Source of the DNA: Idiomarina abyssalis
Lineage (GTDB): Bacteria > Pseudomonadota > Gammaproteobacteria > Enterobacterales > Alteromonadaceae
Length of the DNA: 64,000 bases
Assembly (NCBI RefSeq): GCF_900116625.1
Contig: NZ_FPBE01000004.1
Span: 62,001-126,000, forward strand
Direction: 5' to 3'
The notes under the pieces are model-generated. The model saw only the letters and a program-made list of their open reading frames with translations. It ran no database searches and was not told the origin of the DNA. Numbering within the stretch: position 1 is the stretch's first letter; each line of letters starts with the position of its first letter. Shown in pieces: positions 17,972 to 27,694 of the stretch. Position numbers and translations under genes: made by a program.

Positions 17972-18946
17972 ATGATGGATATGCAGTCCATTAACGCATT
18001 AGCCAAAGACGATATGCTTGGCGTAAATGCTTTAATAGGTGAACAACTTCAATCGGACGTTGCCCTAATTAACCAGTTAGGCCTCTACATTGTCAACAGT
18101 GGTGGTAAACGCTTACGCCCACTGCTTGCCATATTAGCTTGCCGGGCTCTGGGTTATGAAGGTAACGATCACCGCAAACTTGCGACAATTATCGAGTTTA
18201 TTCATACCGCGACCCTGCTGCACGACGATGTCGTCGATGAGTCGGAACTTCGCCGCGGACGCAAAACCGCTAATGCAGTGTTCGGTAACGAAGCCAGCGT
18301 ATTAGTTGGTGACTTCCTTTATACCCGCGCTTTTCAGTTAATGGTCGATTTAGACTCCCTGCGGATTCTGCGGATTTTAGCGGATGCCACCAACGTTATT
18401 TCTGAAGGTGAAGTACTGCAGTTAATGAACTGCAACGACCCGGATACCTCAGAAGCCAGCTACTTCAATGTCATTTACGGCAAAACCGCCAAGCTGTTTG
18501 AAGCTGCTACCGAGTTAGCCGGTGTACTAACCGAACAGGATGCAAAGGTGACTCAGCAACTGGCCGATTACGGTCGTTACCTGGGTACTGCGTTTCAGTT
18601 GGTTGACGATTTACTGGATTACACCGCGGACAGTGAATCGATGGGCAAGAATGCCGGTGATGACTTAGCGGAAGGTAAGCCAACGCTGCCGTTGTTATAC
18701 GCCATGTGGCACGGCAACGAAGTAGAACAAAAGCTAATTCGCGAAGCCATTGAACAAGGCGACGGACGTGAGCACTTACAAACCGTGCTAACCGCCATGG
18801 AGCGAACCGGAGCTTTGCAATACACTCGAGACAAAGCCTTAGAGGCCGCCGAACAAGCGCGTGAGTCCTTAAACGAACTCCCGGACTCCGACTACAAACA
18901 AGCCCTGCTCACCCTAACCCACCTGGCAGTCGACCGGGTGGCGTAG
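17972..18946 (+). CDS. ispB: octaprenyl diphosphate synthase
   Basis: 324 residues of the trans-prenyltransferase family, making the C40 side chain of ubiquinone or menaquinone. The two aspartate-rich motifs are DDVVDESELRRG (about 88) and DDLLD (about 212). GGKRLRP near 48 binds the allylic pyrophosphate. The divergent arrangement with rplU-rpmA-obgE is conserved in Proteobacteria. Two adjacent ATGs (17972, 17975) are possible starts; homologues align with the second. Element A3a begins 15 bp after the stop. Confidence 0.95.
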   Translation: MMDMQSINALAKDDMLGVNALIGEQLQSDVALINQLGLYIVNSGGKRLRPLLAILACRALGYEGNDHRKLATIIEFIHTATLLHDDVVDESELRRGRKTANAVFGNEASVLVGDFLYTRAFQLMVDLDSLRILRILADATNVISEGEVLQLMNCNDPDTSEASYFNVIYGKTAKLFEAATELAGVLTEQDAKVTQQLADYGRYLGTAFQLVDDLLDYTADSESMGKNAGDDLAEGKPTLPLLYAMWHGNEVEQKLIREAIEQGDGREHLQTVLTAMERTGALQYTRDKALEAAEQARESLNELPDSDYKQALLTLTHLAVDRVA

Positions 18947-18960
18947 CAGGCTTGGAGAAA

Positions 18961-19089
18961 GGAAATGCCTTGGGGGAGCGGGTTCTGTTTCGGAGGACGC
19001 CCGCAAGTACTTCCCTGTAGGGCTTGGGTAGCGCCATCCATGGCGCTACACACCTCCGAAACAGAACCCTTCCCGCTTTAGGCATTTCC
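18961..19089 (+). repeat. hairpin element A3a (type A, sense to ispB)
   Basis: The outer arms GGAAATGCCT and AGGCATTTCC pair perfectly. The inner arms GGGTTCTGTTTCGGAGG and its complement pair over 17 bp and differ from all other copies. The core carries a paired change in the main hairpin: TAGCGCC and GGCGCTA instead of CAGCGCC and GGCGCTG. It starts 15 bp downstream of ispB. Confidence 0.85.
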
Positions 19090-19095
19090 AATAAG

Positions 19096-19170
19096 CATCC
19101 ATGGCCTTCGACACTCCGCCACGGAAACCTTCAACACTCGTAACGCTCGCAATCCAACAGCCTCCCCATC
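19096..19170 (+). repeat. half copy of a type B hairpin element (B4)
   Basis: Only the right half of a B element is present: from CATCCATGG through the CTCCGCCACGG arm and the CAACACTCGTAACGCTCG linker. The left half is missing, with the break at the centre of the main core hairpin, 7 bp after A3a ends. The 522-bp gap between ispB and mdh holds A3a, B4, about 90 bp without recognised features, and A3b. Confidence 0.7.
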
Positions 19171-19263
19171 AACTATTTCCGTAGCCTGATAACTCACAAC
19201 CAACACTCTGTTTCAGTTGAGATATTTAAATATTGAGCCTGTGTAAAATATCAGTGAGACACT

Positions 19264-19467
19264 CTTCAGCAAGCCGTGTGGAAGTATTGGGGTTGGTCAG
19301 TATTGGCGATATGCCATTGTGGGTTATCTGGAGAAAGTGTGCAGCGCCAAGGATGGCGCTGCCCAAGCCTTACAGGGACGTACTTGCAGGCGTCTTTCGG
19401 AAGATAACCTGCAATGGCCAGCCAATGCTGACCTGCCCCAATATTTTCAGAAGCGGATTGCTGAAAG
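19264..19467 (-). repeat. hairpin element A3b with very long arms (sense to mdh)
   Basis: The arms of roughly 70 nt pair imperfectly: CTTCAGCAAGCCG with CGGATTGCTGAA, TATTGGGG with CCCCAATA, TTGGTCAG with CTGACC, and GGGTTATC with GATAACC. The core has the same plan as A1 with several substitutions (CATCCTTG loop). It ends one base before the mdh stop codon (19469-19471). Confidence 0.75.
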
Positions 19468-19468
19468 C

Positions 19469-20401
19469 TTAGCTGGCGAAGTCGATGCCTTTTTGGATGT
19501 CGCCTTTCAGGCCGTCCAGCATTTCGTCCATGCATTTTTGTTCAAAGGCACTTAGCTTGCCGTAAGACAGAATTTCTTCGGCGCCATTTTTGCCTAAGCG
19601 TACTGGCTGTGCGAAGAACTTAGCGTTGTCGCCAGGGCCTTCTACGTAAGTGCACTCAATAGTGTCCTGACCTTGCAGGCCTTTCAGCAATGACAATGCA
19701 AAGCGTGCTGCTGCCTGACCCATAGACAGGGTTGCTGAACCGCCGCCGGCTTTTGCTTCAACGACTTCAGTACCTGCGTTCTGGATACGGTGAGTTAAGT
19801 CTTTGATTTCTTGCTCAGTAAACTCAACGCCTTCAACCTGAGACAGCAATGGCAGAATGGTTGTGCCGCTGTGGCCACCAATAACTGGCACGTTTACGTT
19901 TTCAGGGTTCAGACCACGTAGCTCGCCAACGAATGCTTCTGAACGGATAACGTCCAGAGTCGTTACACCAAACAGTTTGCGCTTGTCGTAGCAGCCTGCT
20001 TTTTTCAGGACTTCGGCAGCAATTGGTACTGTGGTGTTTACCGGGTTGGTGATGATTCCAACACAAGCGTCAGGGCAGTTGTCTGCAACGCCTTGTACTA
20101 AGTTTTTAACGATGCCGGCGTTCATGTTGAACAGGTCAGAGCGATCCATACCTGGCTTACGAGGTACGCCGGCAGGAATTAATACGATGTCGCTGCCAAC
20201 TAATGCTGACGCAAGATCATCTTTACCGAAGCCTGTTACTTTCACGTCGGTAGGGATATGACTTAAGTCAACCGCTACACCTGGAACTACTGGCGCAACG
20301 TCATACAGCGATAATTCTGAACCTGCTGGTAACTGGGTTTTCAGAAGTAATGACAATGCCTGGCCGATACCACCGGCCGCACCTAATACGGCTACTTTCA
20401 T
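19469..20401 (-). CDS. mdh: malate dehydrogenase
   Basis: 310 residues, NAD-dependent, interconverting malate and oxaloacetate in the TCA cycle. The Rossmann motif is [15 protein letters not shown]. The substrate and coenzyme residues lie in [11 protein letters not shown] and [12 protein letters not shown], and the catalytic His in [12 protein letters not shown]. It is divergent from argR as in Enterobacteria. Two ARG-like boxes lie upstream, so ArgR may control it. Its stop codon touches element A3b. Confidence 0.97.
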   Translation of the reverse strand: MKVAVLGAAGGIGQALSLLLKTQLPAGSELSLYDVAPVVPGVAVDLSHIPTDVKVTGFGKDDLASALVGSDIVLIPAGVPRKPGMDRSDLFNMNAGIVKNLVQGVADNCPDACVGIITNPVNTTVPIAAEVLKKAGCYDKRKLFGVTTLDVIRSEAFVGELRGLNPENVNVPVIGGHSGTTILPLLSQVEGVEFTEQEIKDLTHRIQNAGTEVVEAKAGGGSATLSMGQAAARFALSLLKGLQGQDTIECTYVEGPGDNAKFFAQPVRLGKNGAEEILSYGKLSAFEQKCMDEMLDGLKGDIQKGIDFAS

Positions 20402-20433
20402 CTCAGACTCCGTTTTTGTTAGTCAATTTTAAC

Positions 20434-20447
20434 TGCATAAAAATGCA
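20434..20447. promoter_or_regulatory. ARG-like box 1 between mdh and argR
   Basis: TGCAT-AAAA-ATGCA is a perfect 14-nt palindrome that fits the ArgR half-site pattern TGNAT-W4-ATNCA. It lies 33 bp upstream of the mdh start and 142 bp before argR. ArgR autoregulation is known in related bacteria; binding here is inferred. Confidence 0.5.
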
Positions 20448-20522
20448 GAATTTGGCGCAAAACTGTACTCCAATATCACTAAAAATACAACTTTGCGCGG
20501 TACACATTCAGCACTCGAATAG

Positions 20523-20536
20523 CGCATCTATATGCA
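20523..20536. promoter_or_regulatory. ARG-like box 2 upstream of argR
   Basis: CGCAT-CTAT-ATGCA matches the same pattern with one mismatch in the first arm. It lies 53 bp upstream of the argR ATG, a position suited to autoregulation. Confidence 0.4.
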
Positions 20537-20588
20537 GTACACTGGGGGTTATTATAGCATGTAACCAGTATAGGAATTGAACTCTCTC

Positions 20589-21062
20589 ATGGTGCAAGAC
20601 ACGTTACTCGAAGCTTTTAAAACCCTTCTTCGCGAAGAGCGTTATGGCTCACAAGGAGAAATTGTTAACGCCTTGAAAGCCGAGGGCTTTGATAACATTA
20701 GCCAGTCTAAAGTCTCGCGCATGTTGAGTAAGCAAGGCGCGGTTCGTACCCGCAATGCAAAGCAGGAAATGGTTTACTGCTTACCGCCGGATTTAGCAGT
20801 ACCTTCCACTAAGGCACCATTAAGCCAGCTTGTACTGGATATTCAGCACAATGATGTCATGGTGATTATCCGCACCAGCCCGGGGGCTGCTCAGTTGATT
20901 GCCCGCTTGCTTGACTCTGTCGGTAAAAAAGAAGGTGTGCTTGGTACGATAGCCGGCGACGACACTATTTTTATCGCGCCGCTCAAAGTTGCTGATATCG
21001 ACTTTACTCTGAAAAAGGTCCGGGAGTTATTCGCCAGTCAGGCGGTGTTACCTTCTTCCTGA
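20589..21062 (+). CDS. argR: arginine repressor ArgR
   Basis: 157 residues. The N-terminal winged helix contains [15 protein letters not shown] and [12 protein letters not shown]. The C-terminal hexamerization and arginine-binding domain contains [12 protein letters not shown]-like [16 protein letters not shown] and [10 protein letters not shown]. It represses arginine synthesis when arginine is bound. ATG at 20589 is chosen; a TTG at 20577 would give the same N-terminal length as E. coli ArgR but AGGA touches that codon. The 3' end overlaps the convergent peroxidase gene by 25 bp. Confidence 0.93.
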   Translation: MVQDTLLEAFKTLLREERYGSQGEIVNALKAEGFDNISQSKVSRMLSKQGAVRTRNAKQEMVYCLPPDLAVPSTKAPLSQLVLDIQHNDVMVIIRTSPGAAQLIARLLDSVGKKEGVLGTIAGDDTIFIAPLKVADIDFTLKKVRELFASQAVLPSS

Positions 21063-21991
21063 TCCGCGACTTCTTTGTTGTCTTCCATAAAACGCATTGA
21101 AGGAACAAAAAAGCCGCAGTTGGATACCGCTTGCGAATAATCCAGTAACGGATCGTAGGCCCCTTGTTCGTCGGCGTAATATCGATTTTTTAGCCACTGC
21201 ACCACCATTTTCGGTGTGTGACTAAAATACATAGCGAGCAGCCCCTGTTCGCGCAGATCACCCCAGGGCATATTCTGCCGCAGTAAAGGAATGGGTTGTT
21301 CATTGCCATCCACTAGACGACTTTTGGCTGCATGTGTAACGCCTTCAATTTTAGCTTCGGATAAACGTTCGCCTGAGACTTTTTCACGTCCCATGAGTTG
21401 CTCTTGTTTTTCCGGGCCCAGGTAGTCCCAGCGGCGTAAGTCGTGACGAAACTTTTGTACGAACAAATAACTGCCATCCACAAAGTCGGCATCGTCTTTT
21501 TCTTCTACTAATGCCACCTTACGTTTGCTCATGCCCCTGGGGTTGTCAGGCGCATCGATAAAACCGGTCAAGTCGCGGCCGTCGAGATAACGGAAGGAAC
21601 GAATTTGCTCGACCACTTCAATGTCATAACCGAACCATTCAATTAACGTGCGTCCGGCCAGGTAGTTAGCATCGAAGCGGTCACAACGAATTTGAATGAT
21701 GAGATCATAAGGGTGTCTTGGTGCTTCCCGGTCGCCGTCGGAAAGTTCGGGGAAAGCCTGCAAGTGAAGTGGCTTCTTGTGTGGGTAGAGAATGTCCCAG
21801 TAATCGGCGCCTATGCCGACAAAGCCTGTTAACATGGCTTCTGAGAAGCGGGCGTCAAGATCGCGTAAAATGGCTGGAAAGCGAGCCAGTTTACGGCGTA
21901 AACTTTCAACGTCGTCGCTCATGACATGACAAAACAACGTCAGACCATGCAGATTAGGTTCCGCGTAGACTCCTGACTGAGCTTTATCCAC
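21038..21991 (-). CDS. Dyp-type heme peroxidase (YfeX-like)
   Basis: 317 residues. The family signature GxxDG appears as [17 protein letters not shown] (about 153-169) with the catalytic Asp. The likely proximal His is in GVTHAAKSR, followed downstream by [11 protein letters not shown] and the conserved FIG/YFS block. There is no signal peptide, so it acts in the cytoplasm. Dyp peroxidases oxidize dyes and porphyrin-like substrates with hydrogen peroxide; the natural substrate is unknown. It is convergent with argR and overlaps it by 25 bp. Confidence 0.88.
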   Translation of the reverse strand: MDKAQSGVYAEPNLHGLTLFCHVMSDDVESLRRKLARFPAILRDLDARFSEAMLTGFVGIGADYWDILYPHKKPLHLQAFPELSDGDREAPRHPYDLIIQIRCDRFDANYLAGRTLIEWFGYDIEVVEQIRSFRYLDGRDLTGFIDAPDNPRGMSKRKVALVEEKDDADFVDGSYLFVQKFRHDLRRWDYLGPEKQEQLMGREKVSGERLSEAKIEGVTHAAKSRLVDGNEQPIPLLRQNMPWGDLREQGLLAMYFSHTPKMVVQWLKNRYYADEQGAYDPLLDYSQAVSNCGFFVPSMRFMEDNKEVADQEEGNTA

Positions 21992-22107
21992 CCTATTCTC
22001 CCGTTTAACTGTTATTTTTGTGTGTTCGTTCTATTCGCTTTTACATTAAATAGCGCACGAGGCATTATAGAATGCCTGTATTCGTTATGACACCGCAAGG
22101 AAAAATC

Positions 22108-23850
22108 ATGCGTAATCTGATACTTATTTTTGGTTTGCTTGGCATTACTGCCTGCACCACCACAACTGATAACCAAGTCCAGCGTAGCAGCACACAGCAA
22201 CAAAGCCCGGCTGCTGAGTTTCATCAGTTGGCTGACACTATCTGGGAAGAACTGAATGAGTCCAGCGATACCGAGCTGGCCGATATGTCACCGGAAGCCT
22301 TAGAGCAACGTTACCAACAACGCTCTGAATGGCTTGAACAGCTGAACGCCGTTAACCTTAACGAGCTAAGCCGGGATGACCAGATAAACCATGCAATGAT
22401 TCACTACACCTTAAAAAACAAGGTCGATGAGTACCGCTTTAATGCGCACTATATGCCATTAACCGCAGAAGGTAGTTTTCATAGCTCCTTAGCTTTTATG
22501 CCGTCATACACATCGTTTTCATCGGCGGAAGACTACCAGAATTACATAGCAAAACTGCGCTCAATTCCTCGTTACATGGAGCAGCAGACTCATTGGTTGC
22601 GTAAAGCGATTGAAGAGGGTTACACCCAGCCTGCAGCCGCTATGGCCGGTTTTGAAGAAAGTATATTGGCTTACATTGTGCAGGATGCTAAAGAGAGCGT
22701 TTATTTCTCTCCTTTTGCACAACAGCCGAGCTTTGTTGATAGCGAACAATGGGAGCAACTTAAAGGCGATGCATTAACCGCTATTGATGATCAGGTAATG
22801 CCAGCTTACGACGACTACTTTACCTTTATGGTTACCGAGTACTTGCCAAGTGCACGTGACAGCATTGGTGCCAGCGAGCTACCCAATGGGGACGACTTTT
22901 ATCAGAACCGTATTAAGCATTACACCACGCTGGATATGACCGCTGACGAAATTCATGAAATTGGTCTGCAGGAAGTTGCGCGCATTCGCGGTGAAATGCT
23001 GGAAGCCATTGAAGCAACCGGCTTTGATGGTGACTTTGACGAGTTTGTTGAGTTTTTACGTACCGACGACCAGTTCTATCCGGAAACAGCAGAAGAGTTA
23101 CTCCAGTACGCCGCCTGGATAGCGAAGAAAATGGACGGTGAACTGCCTAAGCTGTTCAAAACCCTGCCGCGTAAGCCTTATGGCATAGCTCCGGTTCCGG
23201 CTGAGATAGCACCGAAATACACAACCGGCCGCTACTCCGGAACCAACCGCGATGATCGCGCTGGTTTTTATTGGGTGAATACCTACGCGTTAGACCGCCG
23301 TCCTCTCTACCAGATGGAAGCACTGACACTGCACGAAGCGGTACCGGGTCATCATTTACAAAACGCGATTGCGGGTGAGTTAGAAGACTTACCGGAATAC
23401 CGTCAGCAGACCTACATTTCAGCTTTCGGTGAAGGCTGGGGTCTTTACTCTGAGTATTTAGGTCTGGAAGCCGGGTTCTATGAAGACCCTTACAGTAACT
23501 TTGGTCGTTTAAGCTATGAAATGTGGCGTGCCGCACGTCTAGTGGTGGATACCGGTATGCACGCTAAAGGCTGGAGCCGTGAGCGGGCAATGGACTTTAT
23601 GGCCAACAACACAGCATTGTCACTGCATAACGTGAAAACCGAAATTGACCGTTACATTACCTGGCCTGCCCAAGCGCTTTCATACAAGCTTGGCGAACTT
23701 ACCATTAAGCGTTTACGCAACGAAGCAGAACAGCAGTTGGGTGATAAGTTCGACATTCGTGAATTCCACGATGCAGTACTGGAAAACGGCAGCGTGCCAC
23801 TGAAAGTACTCGAGCAACACATCAACGACTGGATTGCTGAACAGAAATAG
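22108..23850 (+). CDS. DUF885 lipoprotein, probable zinc peptidase
   Basis: 580 residues. The signal peptide ends in lipobox ITAC, so it is probably a lipoprotein. The catalytic motif LHEAVPGHHLQ (HExxPGHH) is the hallmark of DUF885. Further conserved blocks are FGEGWGLYSEYLG and the tail SWPAQ-like TWPAQALSYKLGE. The family is related to thermolysin-like metallopeptidases; the physiological substrate is unknown. ATG at 22108 has AAGGA 5-7 nt upstream; earlier in-frame ATGs at 22072 and 22087 would spoil the signal peptide. Element B3 follows the stop by 23 bp. Confidence 0.85.
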   Translation: MRNLILIFGLLGITACTTTTDNQVQRSSTQQQSPAAEFHQLADTIWEELNESSDTELADMSPEALEQRYQQRSEWLEQLNAVNLNELSRDDQINHAMIHYTLKNKVDEYRFNAHYMPLTAEGSFHSSLAFMPSYTSFSSAEDYQNYIAKLRSIPRYMEQQTHWLRKAIEEGYTQPAAAMAGFEESILAYIVQDAKESVYFSPFAQQPSFVDSEQWEQLKGDALTAIDDQVMPAYDDYFTFMVTEYLPSARDSIGASELPNGDDFYQNRIKHYTTLDMTADEIHEIGLQEVARIRGEMLEAIEATGFDGDFDEFVEFLRTDDQFYPETAEELLQYAAWIAKKMDGELPKLFKTLPRKPYGIAPVPAEIAPKYTTGRYSGTNRDDRAGFYWVNTYALDRRPLYQMEALTLHEAVPGHHLQNAIAGELEDLPEYRQQTYISAFGEGWGLYSEYLGLEAGFYEDPYSNFGRLSYEMWRAARLVVDTGMHAKGWSRERAMDFMANNTALSLHNVKTEIDRYITWPAQALSYKLGELTIKRLRNEAEQQLGDKFDIREFHDAVLENGSVPLKVLEQHINDWIAEQK

Positions 23851-23873
23851 AACAGACCCCCCGCTATCAGGTA

Positions 23874-24034
23874 GGGGCAGGTTTTTCACTTATTTCGCTT
23901 GAGCATTGAGTACTTCTGTGACGGAGACGCTACGAGCTCATCCATGAGGGCTTGACGAAGGCCATCCATGGCCTTCGACACTCCGCCACAGAAGTACTCA
24001 ACACTCATAACGCTCACAAGTGAAAAACCTGCCC
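23874..24034 (+). repeat. hairpin element B3 (type B, sense to the DUF885 gene)
   Basis: The outer arms GGGGCAGGTTTTTCACTT and AAGTGAAAAACCTGCCC pair. The inner arms TTGAGTACTTCTGTG and CACAGAAGTACTCAA pair perfectly; both differ from B1 and B2. The linkers TTTCGCTTGAGCA and CACTCATAACGCT are conserved. The core differs from B2 by a few bases. Confidence 0.85.
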
Positions 24035-24105
24035 TATCGACTTACGAACACACCGCTGACCAACACAGAACAATGACGTATCAGTTTTATTGCGCAGAGA
24101 TCTCA

Positions 24106-24438
24106 CTACAAAATCGTTATCTGGTAAACCAGCTCTTGGGTATTCTGTTTCTGTCGCAGAAAGGCCATGACGTAACTCGTTTTATCTTTCTCATCCAGAC
24201 GAAATAAGATCTTATAATTATCTACTAGCATTACTCGATAGTCAGTGATACCTAACGTCTCAAGTTCATGAGAAATGGGGAATTGCAAAGGGTTATCGCC
24301 GAGTTTATTGGTGGCGAAATCAAGAAGTTGATGACCTAATCTAATAGCTTCTTCCTGGCCCAGAAAAGATTTCATATAGCGGGTTAAAACAGCCAGAGTC
24401 TTATAACTGAGCTCCGTAAAATGAACATCGTAGTTCAT
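24106..24438 (-). CDS. RelE/ParE-family toxin
   Basis: 110 residues. The C-terminal half contains the ParE/RelE-like strand pattern ITDYRVMLVDNYKILFRLDE followed by AFLRQKQN. Typical members either cut mRNA on the ribosome or inhibit gyrase; which applies is not clear. It starts 9 bp after the antitoxin gene ends, the usual antitoxin-first order. The pair lies between repeat elements B3 and A4. Confidence 0.78.
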   Translation of the reverse strand: MNYDVHFTELSYKTLAVLTRYMKSFLGQEEAIRLGHQLLDFATNKLGDNPLQFPISHELETLGITDYRVMLVDNYKILFRLDEKDKTSYVMAFLRQKQNTQELVYQITIL

Positions 24439-24447
24439 AACTGAGGA

Positions 24448-24708
24448 CTAAAGCTCAAACTTCTTTGTACTGAGTTCACGCTCTAGCCTTTCTCTTGCTT
24501 CGCTAAGAGATAGAAGATTCTGATTTCGAATATCCCGTTCAGCCAGATTCATCAATTTAAGTGTCGCGATAGCTTCGTCTCTCTGTCGAGCGCTGGCTTC
24601 TGACTCAATACGGTATACCGGATTTCCACCCTGAGTGACAACAATAGGCTCTTCGACATTCAGTGACGCCGCATTTTGCTTAATGTAACTAATGGTTTTT
24701 ATCTGCAT
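24448..24708 (-). CDS. Phd/YefM-family antitoxin
   Basis: 86 residues. The N-terminal half IKTISYIKQNAAS and the strand PIVVTQGGNPVYRIES fit the Phd/YefM fold (DNA binding and dimerization). The charged C-terminal half would wrap the toxin. It is likely to autoregulate the operon with the toxin. AGAG precedes the ATG. Confidence 0.78.
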   Translation of the reverse strand: MQIKTISYIKQNAASLNVEEPIVVTQGGNPVYRIESEASARQRDEAIATLKLMNLAERDIRNQNLLSLSEARERLERELSTKKFEL

Positions 24709-24812
24709 AGCTCTCTCCCGACTGAACAGTCTAAATATAGACTATAAAAAGACCACCCGCAAGTCAGGATATCTCACCTGATGTGAACATCAGGCTACTG
24801 AATATCGGACAC

Positions 24813-24835
24813 AAAAAAACCGCCGAAGCGGTTTT
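24813..24835 (-). terminator. intrinsic terminator of acnB, beyond element A4
   Basis: On the minus strand AAAACCGC, a TTCG loop and GCGGTTTT form a perfect 8-bp stem running into a T7 tract. It lies after element A4 in the direction of acnB transcription, so A4 is inside the transcript. Confidence 0.92.
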
Positions 24836-24841
24836 ATAAGT

Positions 24842-24978
24842 TGCTAATGAGTGCGATCAACGGTTGCGAGGACTCTTAACGAGGTGTGCAGCGCCATGGA
24901 TGGCGCTGCCCAAGCCCTACAGGGAAGTACTTGCGGGCGTCCTCGTAAAGAGTCCTTGCAACCTAAGCACTCATTAAG
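24842..24978 (-). repeat. hairpin element A4 (type A, sense to acnB, includes its stop codon)
   Basis: The outer arms GCTAATGAGTGC and GCACTCATTAAGC pair with one bulge and contain the acnB stop codon (24974-24976). The inner arms GGTTGCGAGGACTCTT and its near complement pair. The core is close to A3a (AAGTACTT variant) with the A1 main hairpin. Confidence 0.85.
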
Positions 24979-27562
24979 CCACGTTGATGGTTGGGATGAT
25001 GTTTTCCTTGGCCGCTTTTTCTGCGTCGCGGAAGGCATCCATCTGGTCGAAGTTCAGGTATTTGTAGACTTCGCCAGCCATCGAATTGATGTCCTGTGCA
25101 TACTCCAGGTATTCTTCCGGAGTTGGCAGGCGACCAACGATAGCACCAACCGCTGCCAATTCTGCAGAGGTCAGGTAAACGTTTGCGCCATCACCCAGGC
25201 GGTTCGGGAAGTTACGGGTTGAGGTAGACAGTACCGTTGCGCCCGGCTCTACCCGTGCCTGGTTACCCATGCACAGTGAACAGCCCGGCATTTCAGTACG
25301 AACGCCATTACGCTCATAAATGTCGTAATAACCTTCGGCTTCCAGCTGGGTTTTGTCCATTTTCGTTGGTGGGGCAATCCACAAACGGGTATTTAATGGG
25401 TCAGAGTTTTTCTCTAACAATTTGCCTGCTGCACGGAAGTGACCAATGTTGGTCATGCACGAACCGATGAAGACTTCGTCGACGTTGTCGCCGGCAACTT
25501 CGCTTAAGAACTTCGCGTCGTCCGGGTCATTCGGGCAACAAACGATAGGCTCTTTAATGTCGTTCAGGTCAATTTCGATAACTGTCGAGTAATCAGCGTC
25601 TTTGTCCGCACGCGTCAGCTCTGGGTTTTCTAACCATTCTTCCATCTTACGGGCACGACGTTCCAGCGTACGCGCGTCGCCGTAGCCTTCGTTAATCATC
25701 CAACGCAGCATGGTGATGTTAGAACGCAGGTACTCGGCAACCGACTCTTCTGACAAGTCGATAGTACAACCGGCCGCTGAACGCTCAGCAGAAGCGTCAG
25801 ACAATTCAAATGCCTGCTCTACGGTTAAGTGATCAAGACCTTCAATTTCTAAGATACGACCCGAGAAGATGTTTTTCTTGCCGCGCTTATCAACGGTCAG
25901 ATGACCTTCTTTGATAGCAAACGCAGGAATGGCATGAACCAGGTCACGTAAAGTAATACCCGGCTGCATTTCACCTTTGAAACGCACCAATACCGATTCA
26001 GGCATATCCAGTGGCATTACGCCGGTAGCTGCGGCGAACGCAACCAGACCAGAGCCTGCCGGGAATGAAATACCCAGCGGGAAACGGGTGTGCGAGTCAC
26101 CACCGGTACCAACGGTATCTGGCAACAACATACGGTTCAGCCAGCTGTGGATGATACCGTCACCCGGACGTAAGCTTACGCCGCCACGGTTCATAATAAA
26201 GTCAGGCAAGGTGTGCTGAGTTTCAACGTCAACCGGCTTAGGATAAGCAGCGGTGTGACAGAAAGACTGCATAACCAGGTCTGAGTTAAAGCCAAGGCAG
26301 GCCAGGTCTTTTAACTCGTCACGAGTCATAGGACCGGTAGTGTCCTGAGAACCAACGGTAGTCATCTTAGGTTCACAGTATGCGCCCGGGCGAACACCTT
26401 CCATGCCACAAGCTTTACCGACCAGTTTCTGCGCCAGCGAGAAACCTTTACCGCTGTCTGCCGGTTGCTCTGGCTTACGGAATAAGTCAGATGGACCCAT
26501 GCCCAGAGATTCACGTGCTTTTTCTGTCAGGCCACGGCCAATAATCAGGTTAATACGACCACCGGCACGGACTTCATCTAAAATAACGCGAGACGCATAA
26601 TCGTACTCAGCGATAACGTCGCCGGCTTCGTTCTCGATTTTGCCTTCGTATGGGTAGATAGTGATAACATCGCCCATGTTCATTTTTTCAACGTCGGCTT
26701 CAAACACCAACGCACCTGCATCTTTCATGGTGTTGAAGAAAATTGGTGCGACTTTAGAGCCAATGCAGATACCGCCAGCACGCTTGTTTGGTGTGCCAGG
26801 CATGTCTTCGCCAATGTTCCACAATACTGAGTTGGTCGCTGATTTACGTGAAGAACCAGTACCCACTACGTCACCAACGAAGGCAACCGGGTGACCTTTT
26901 TCTTTTAATTCTTCAATTTGCTTGCCTGCATCGGTAATGCCTTCGCGTGGCATTTTGTACATAGCTTTGGCGTGCAAAGGAATGTCCGGACGAGACCAGG
27001 CATCGGGTGCAGGAGACAAGTCATCGGTATTCGTTTCGCCAGTCACTTTAAAGACGGTTGCTTTAATTGATTTAGGCAGTTCGTCGCTGTCGGTGAACCA
27101 TTCGGCATTTGCCCAGGACTCAACCACTTCTTTCGCCAACGCATTACCGGCTTTCATTTTCTCTTCCACGTCGTGGAAGGCGTCGAACATTAAGATGGTT
27201 TCTTTCAGCTCTTTAGCGGCCAGTTCAGCCAGCTGAGAGTCGTCCAGCAGCTCCACCAAAGTGACGATGTTGTAGCCACCGTGCATATTACCCAGCAGTT
27301 TCACTGCGTATTCTTTGCTGACAACCGGGCTTTCAATTTCACCTTTAACAACGGCGCTTAAAAAACCTGCTTTAACATAGGCTGCTTCATCCACACCCGG
27401 CGGTACACGCTCGGCTAACAGCTCAACCAGGAAGTCTTCCTCGCCTGCTGGGGGATTTTTCAGTAATTCCACTAAATCGGCTACTTGCTCGGCGTTTAAT
27501 GGCTTCGGAGGGATGCCTTCTGCGGCGCGCTCTTCCACGTGCTGACGATATTCTTTAAGCAC
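24974..27562 (-). CDS. acnB: aconitate hydratase B
   Basis: 862 residues, the AcnB length. It converts citrate to isocitrate through a [4Fe-4S] cluster. The N-terminal HEAT-like region (about 1-160) is followed by the swivelling domain and the catalytic domains. Cluster cysteines are visible in GSCMTN and [16 protein letters not shown] and the [11 protein letters not shown] block are typical. The start is GTG with GAGGT 7 nt upstream. AcnB also acts as an iron-responsive RNA-binding protein in E. coli. Its stop codon lies inside element A4. Confidence 0.97.
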   Translation of the reverse strand: MLKEYRQHVEERAAEGIPPKPLNAEQVADLVELLKNPPAGEEDFLVELLAERVPPGVDEAAYVKAGFLSAVVKGEIESPVVSKEYAVKLLGNMHGGYNIVTLVELLDDSQLAELAAKELKETILMFDAFHDVEEKMKAGNALAKEVVESWANAEWFTDSDELPKSIKATVFKVTGETNTDDLSPAPDAWSRPDIPLHAKAMYKMPREGITDAGKQIEELKEKGHPVAFVGDVVGTGSSRKSATNSVLWNIGEDMPGTPNKRAGGICIGSKVAPIFFNTMKDAGALVFEADVEKMNMGDVITIYPYEGKIENEAGDVIAEYDYASRVILDEVRAGGRINLIIGRGLTEKARESLGMGPSDLFRKPEQPADSGKGFSLAQKLVGKACGMEGVRPGAYCEPKMTTVGSQDTTGPMTRDELKDLACLGFNSDLVMQSFCHTAAYPKPVDVETQHTLPDFIMNRGGVSLRPGDGIIHSWLNRMLLPDTVGTGGDSHTRFPLGISFPAGSGLVAFAAATGVMPLDMPESVLVRFKGEMQPGITLRDLVHAIPAFAIKEGHLTVDKRGKKNIFSGRILEIEGLDHLTVEQAFELSDASAERSAAGCTIDLSEESVAEYLRSNITMLRWMINEGYGDARTLERRARKMEEWLENPELTRADKDADYSTVIEIDLNDIKEPIVCCPNDPDDAKFLSEVAGDNVDEVFIGSCMTNIGHFRAAGKLLEKNSDPLNTRLWIAPPTKMDKTQLEAEGYYDIYERNGVRTEMPGCSLCMGNQARVEPGATVLSTSTRNFPNRLGDGANVYLTSAELAAVGAIVGRLPTPEEYLEYAQDINSMAGEVYKYLNFDQMDAFRDAEKAAKENIIPTINVA

Positions 27563-27694
27563 TGATATTACCTCTCATTTGCTTGCATGAATTCTAGACG
27601 GTTCACTAGTGCGGCGCATTATACGGATTTTGCTGTTAAATTCCCATGATGCAGGGCTATAAATCAGATAATTCAGGGTATAAACGGGATGAAT

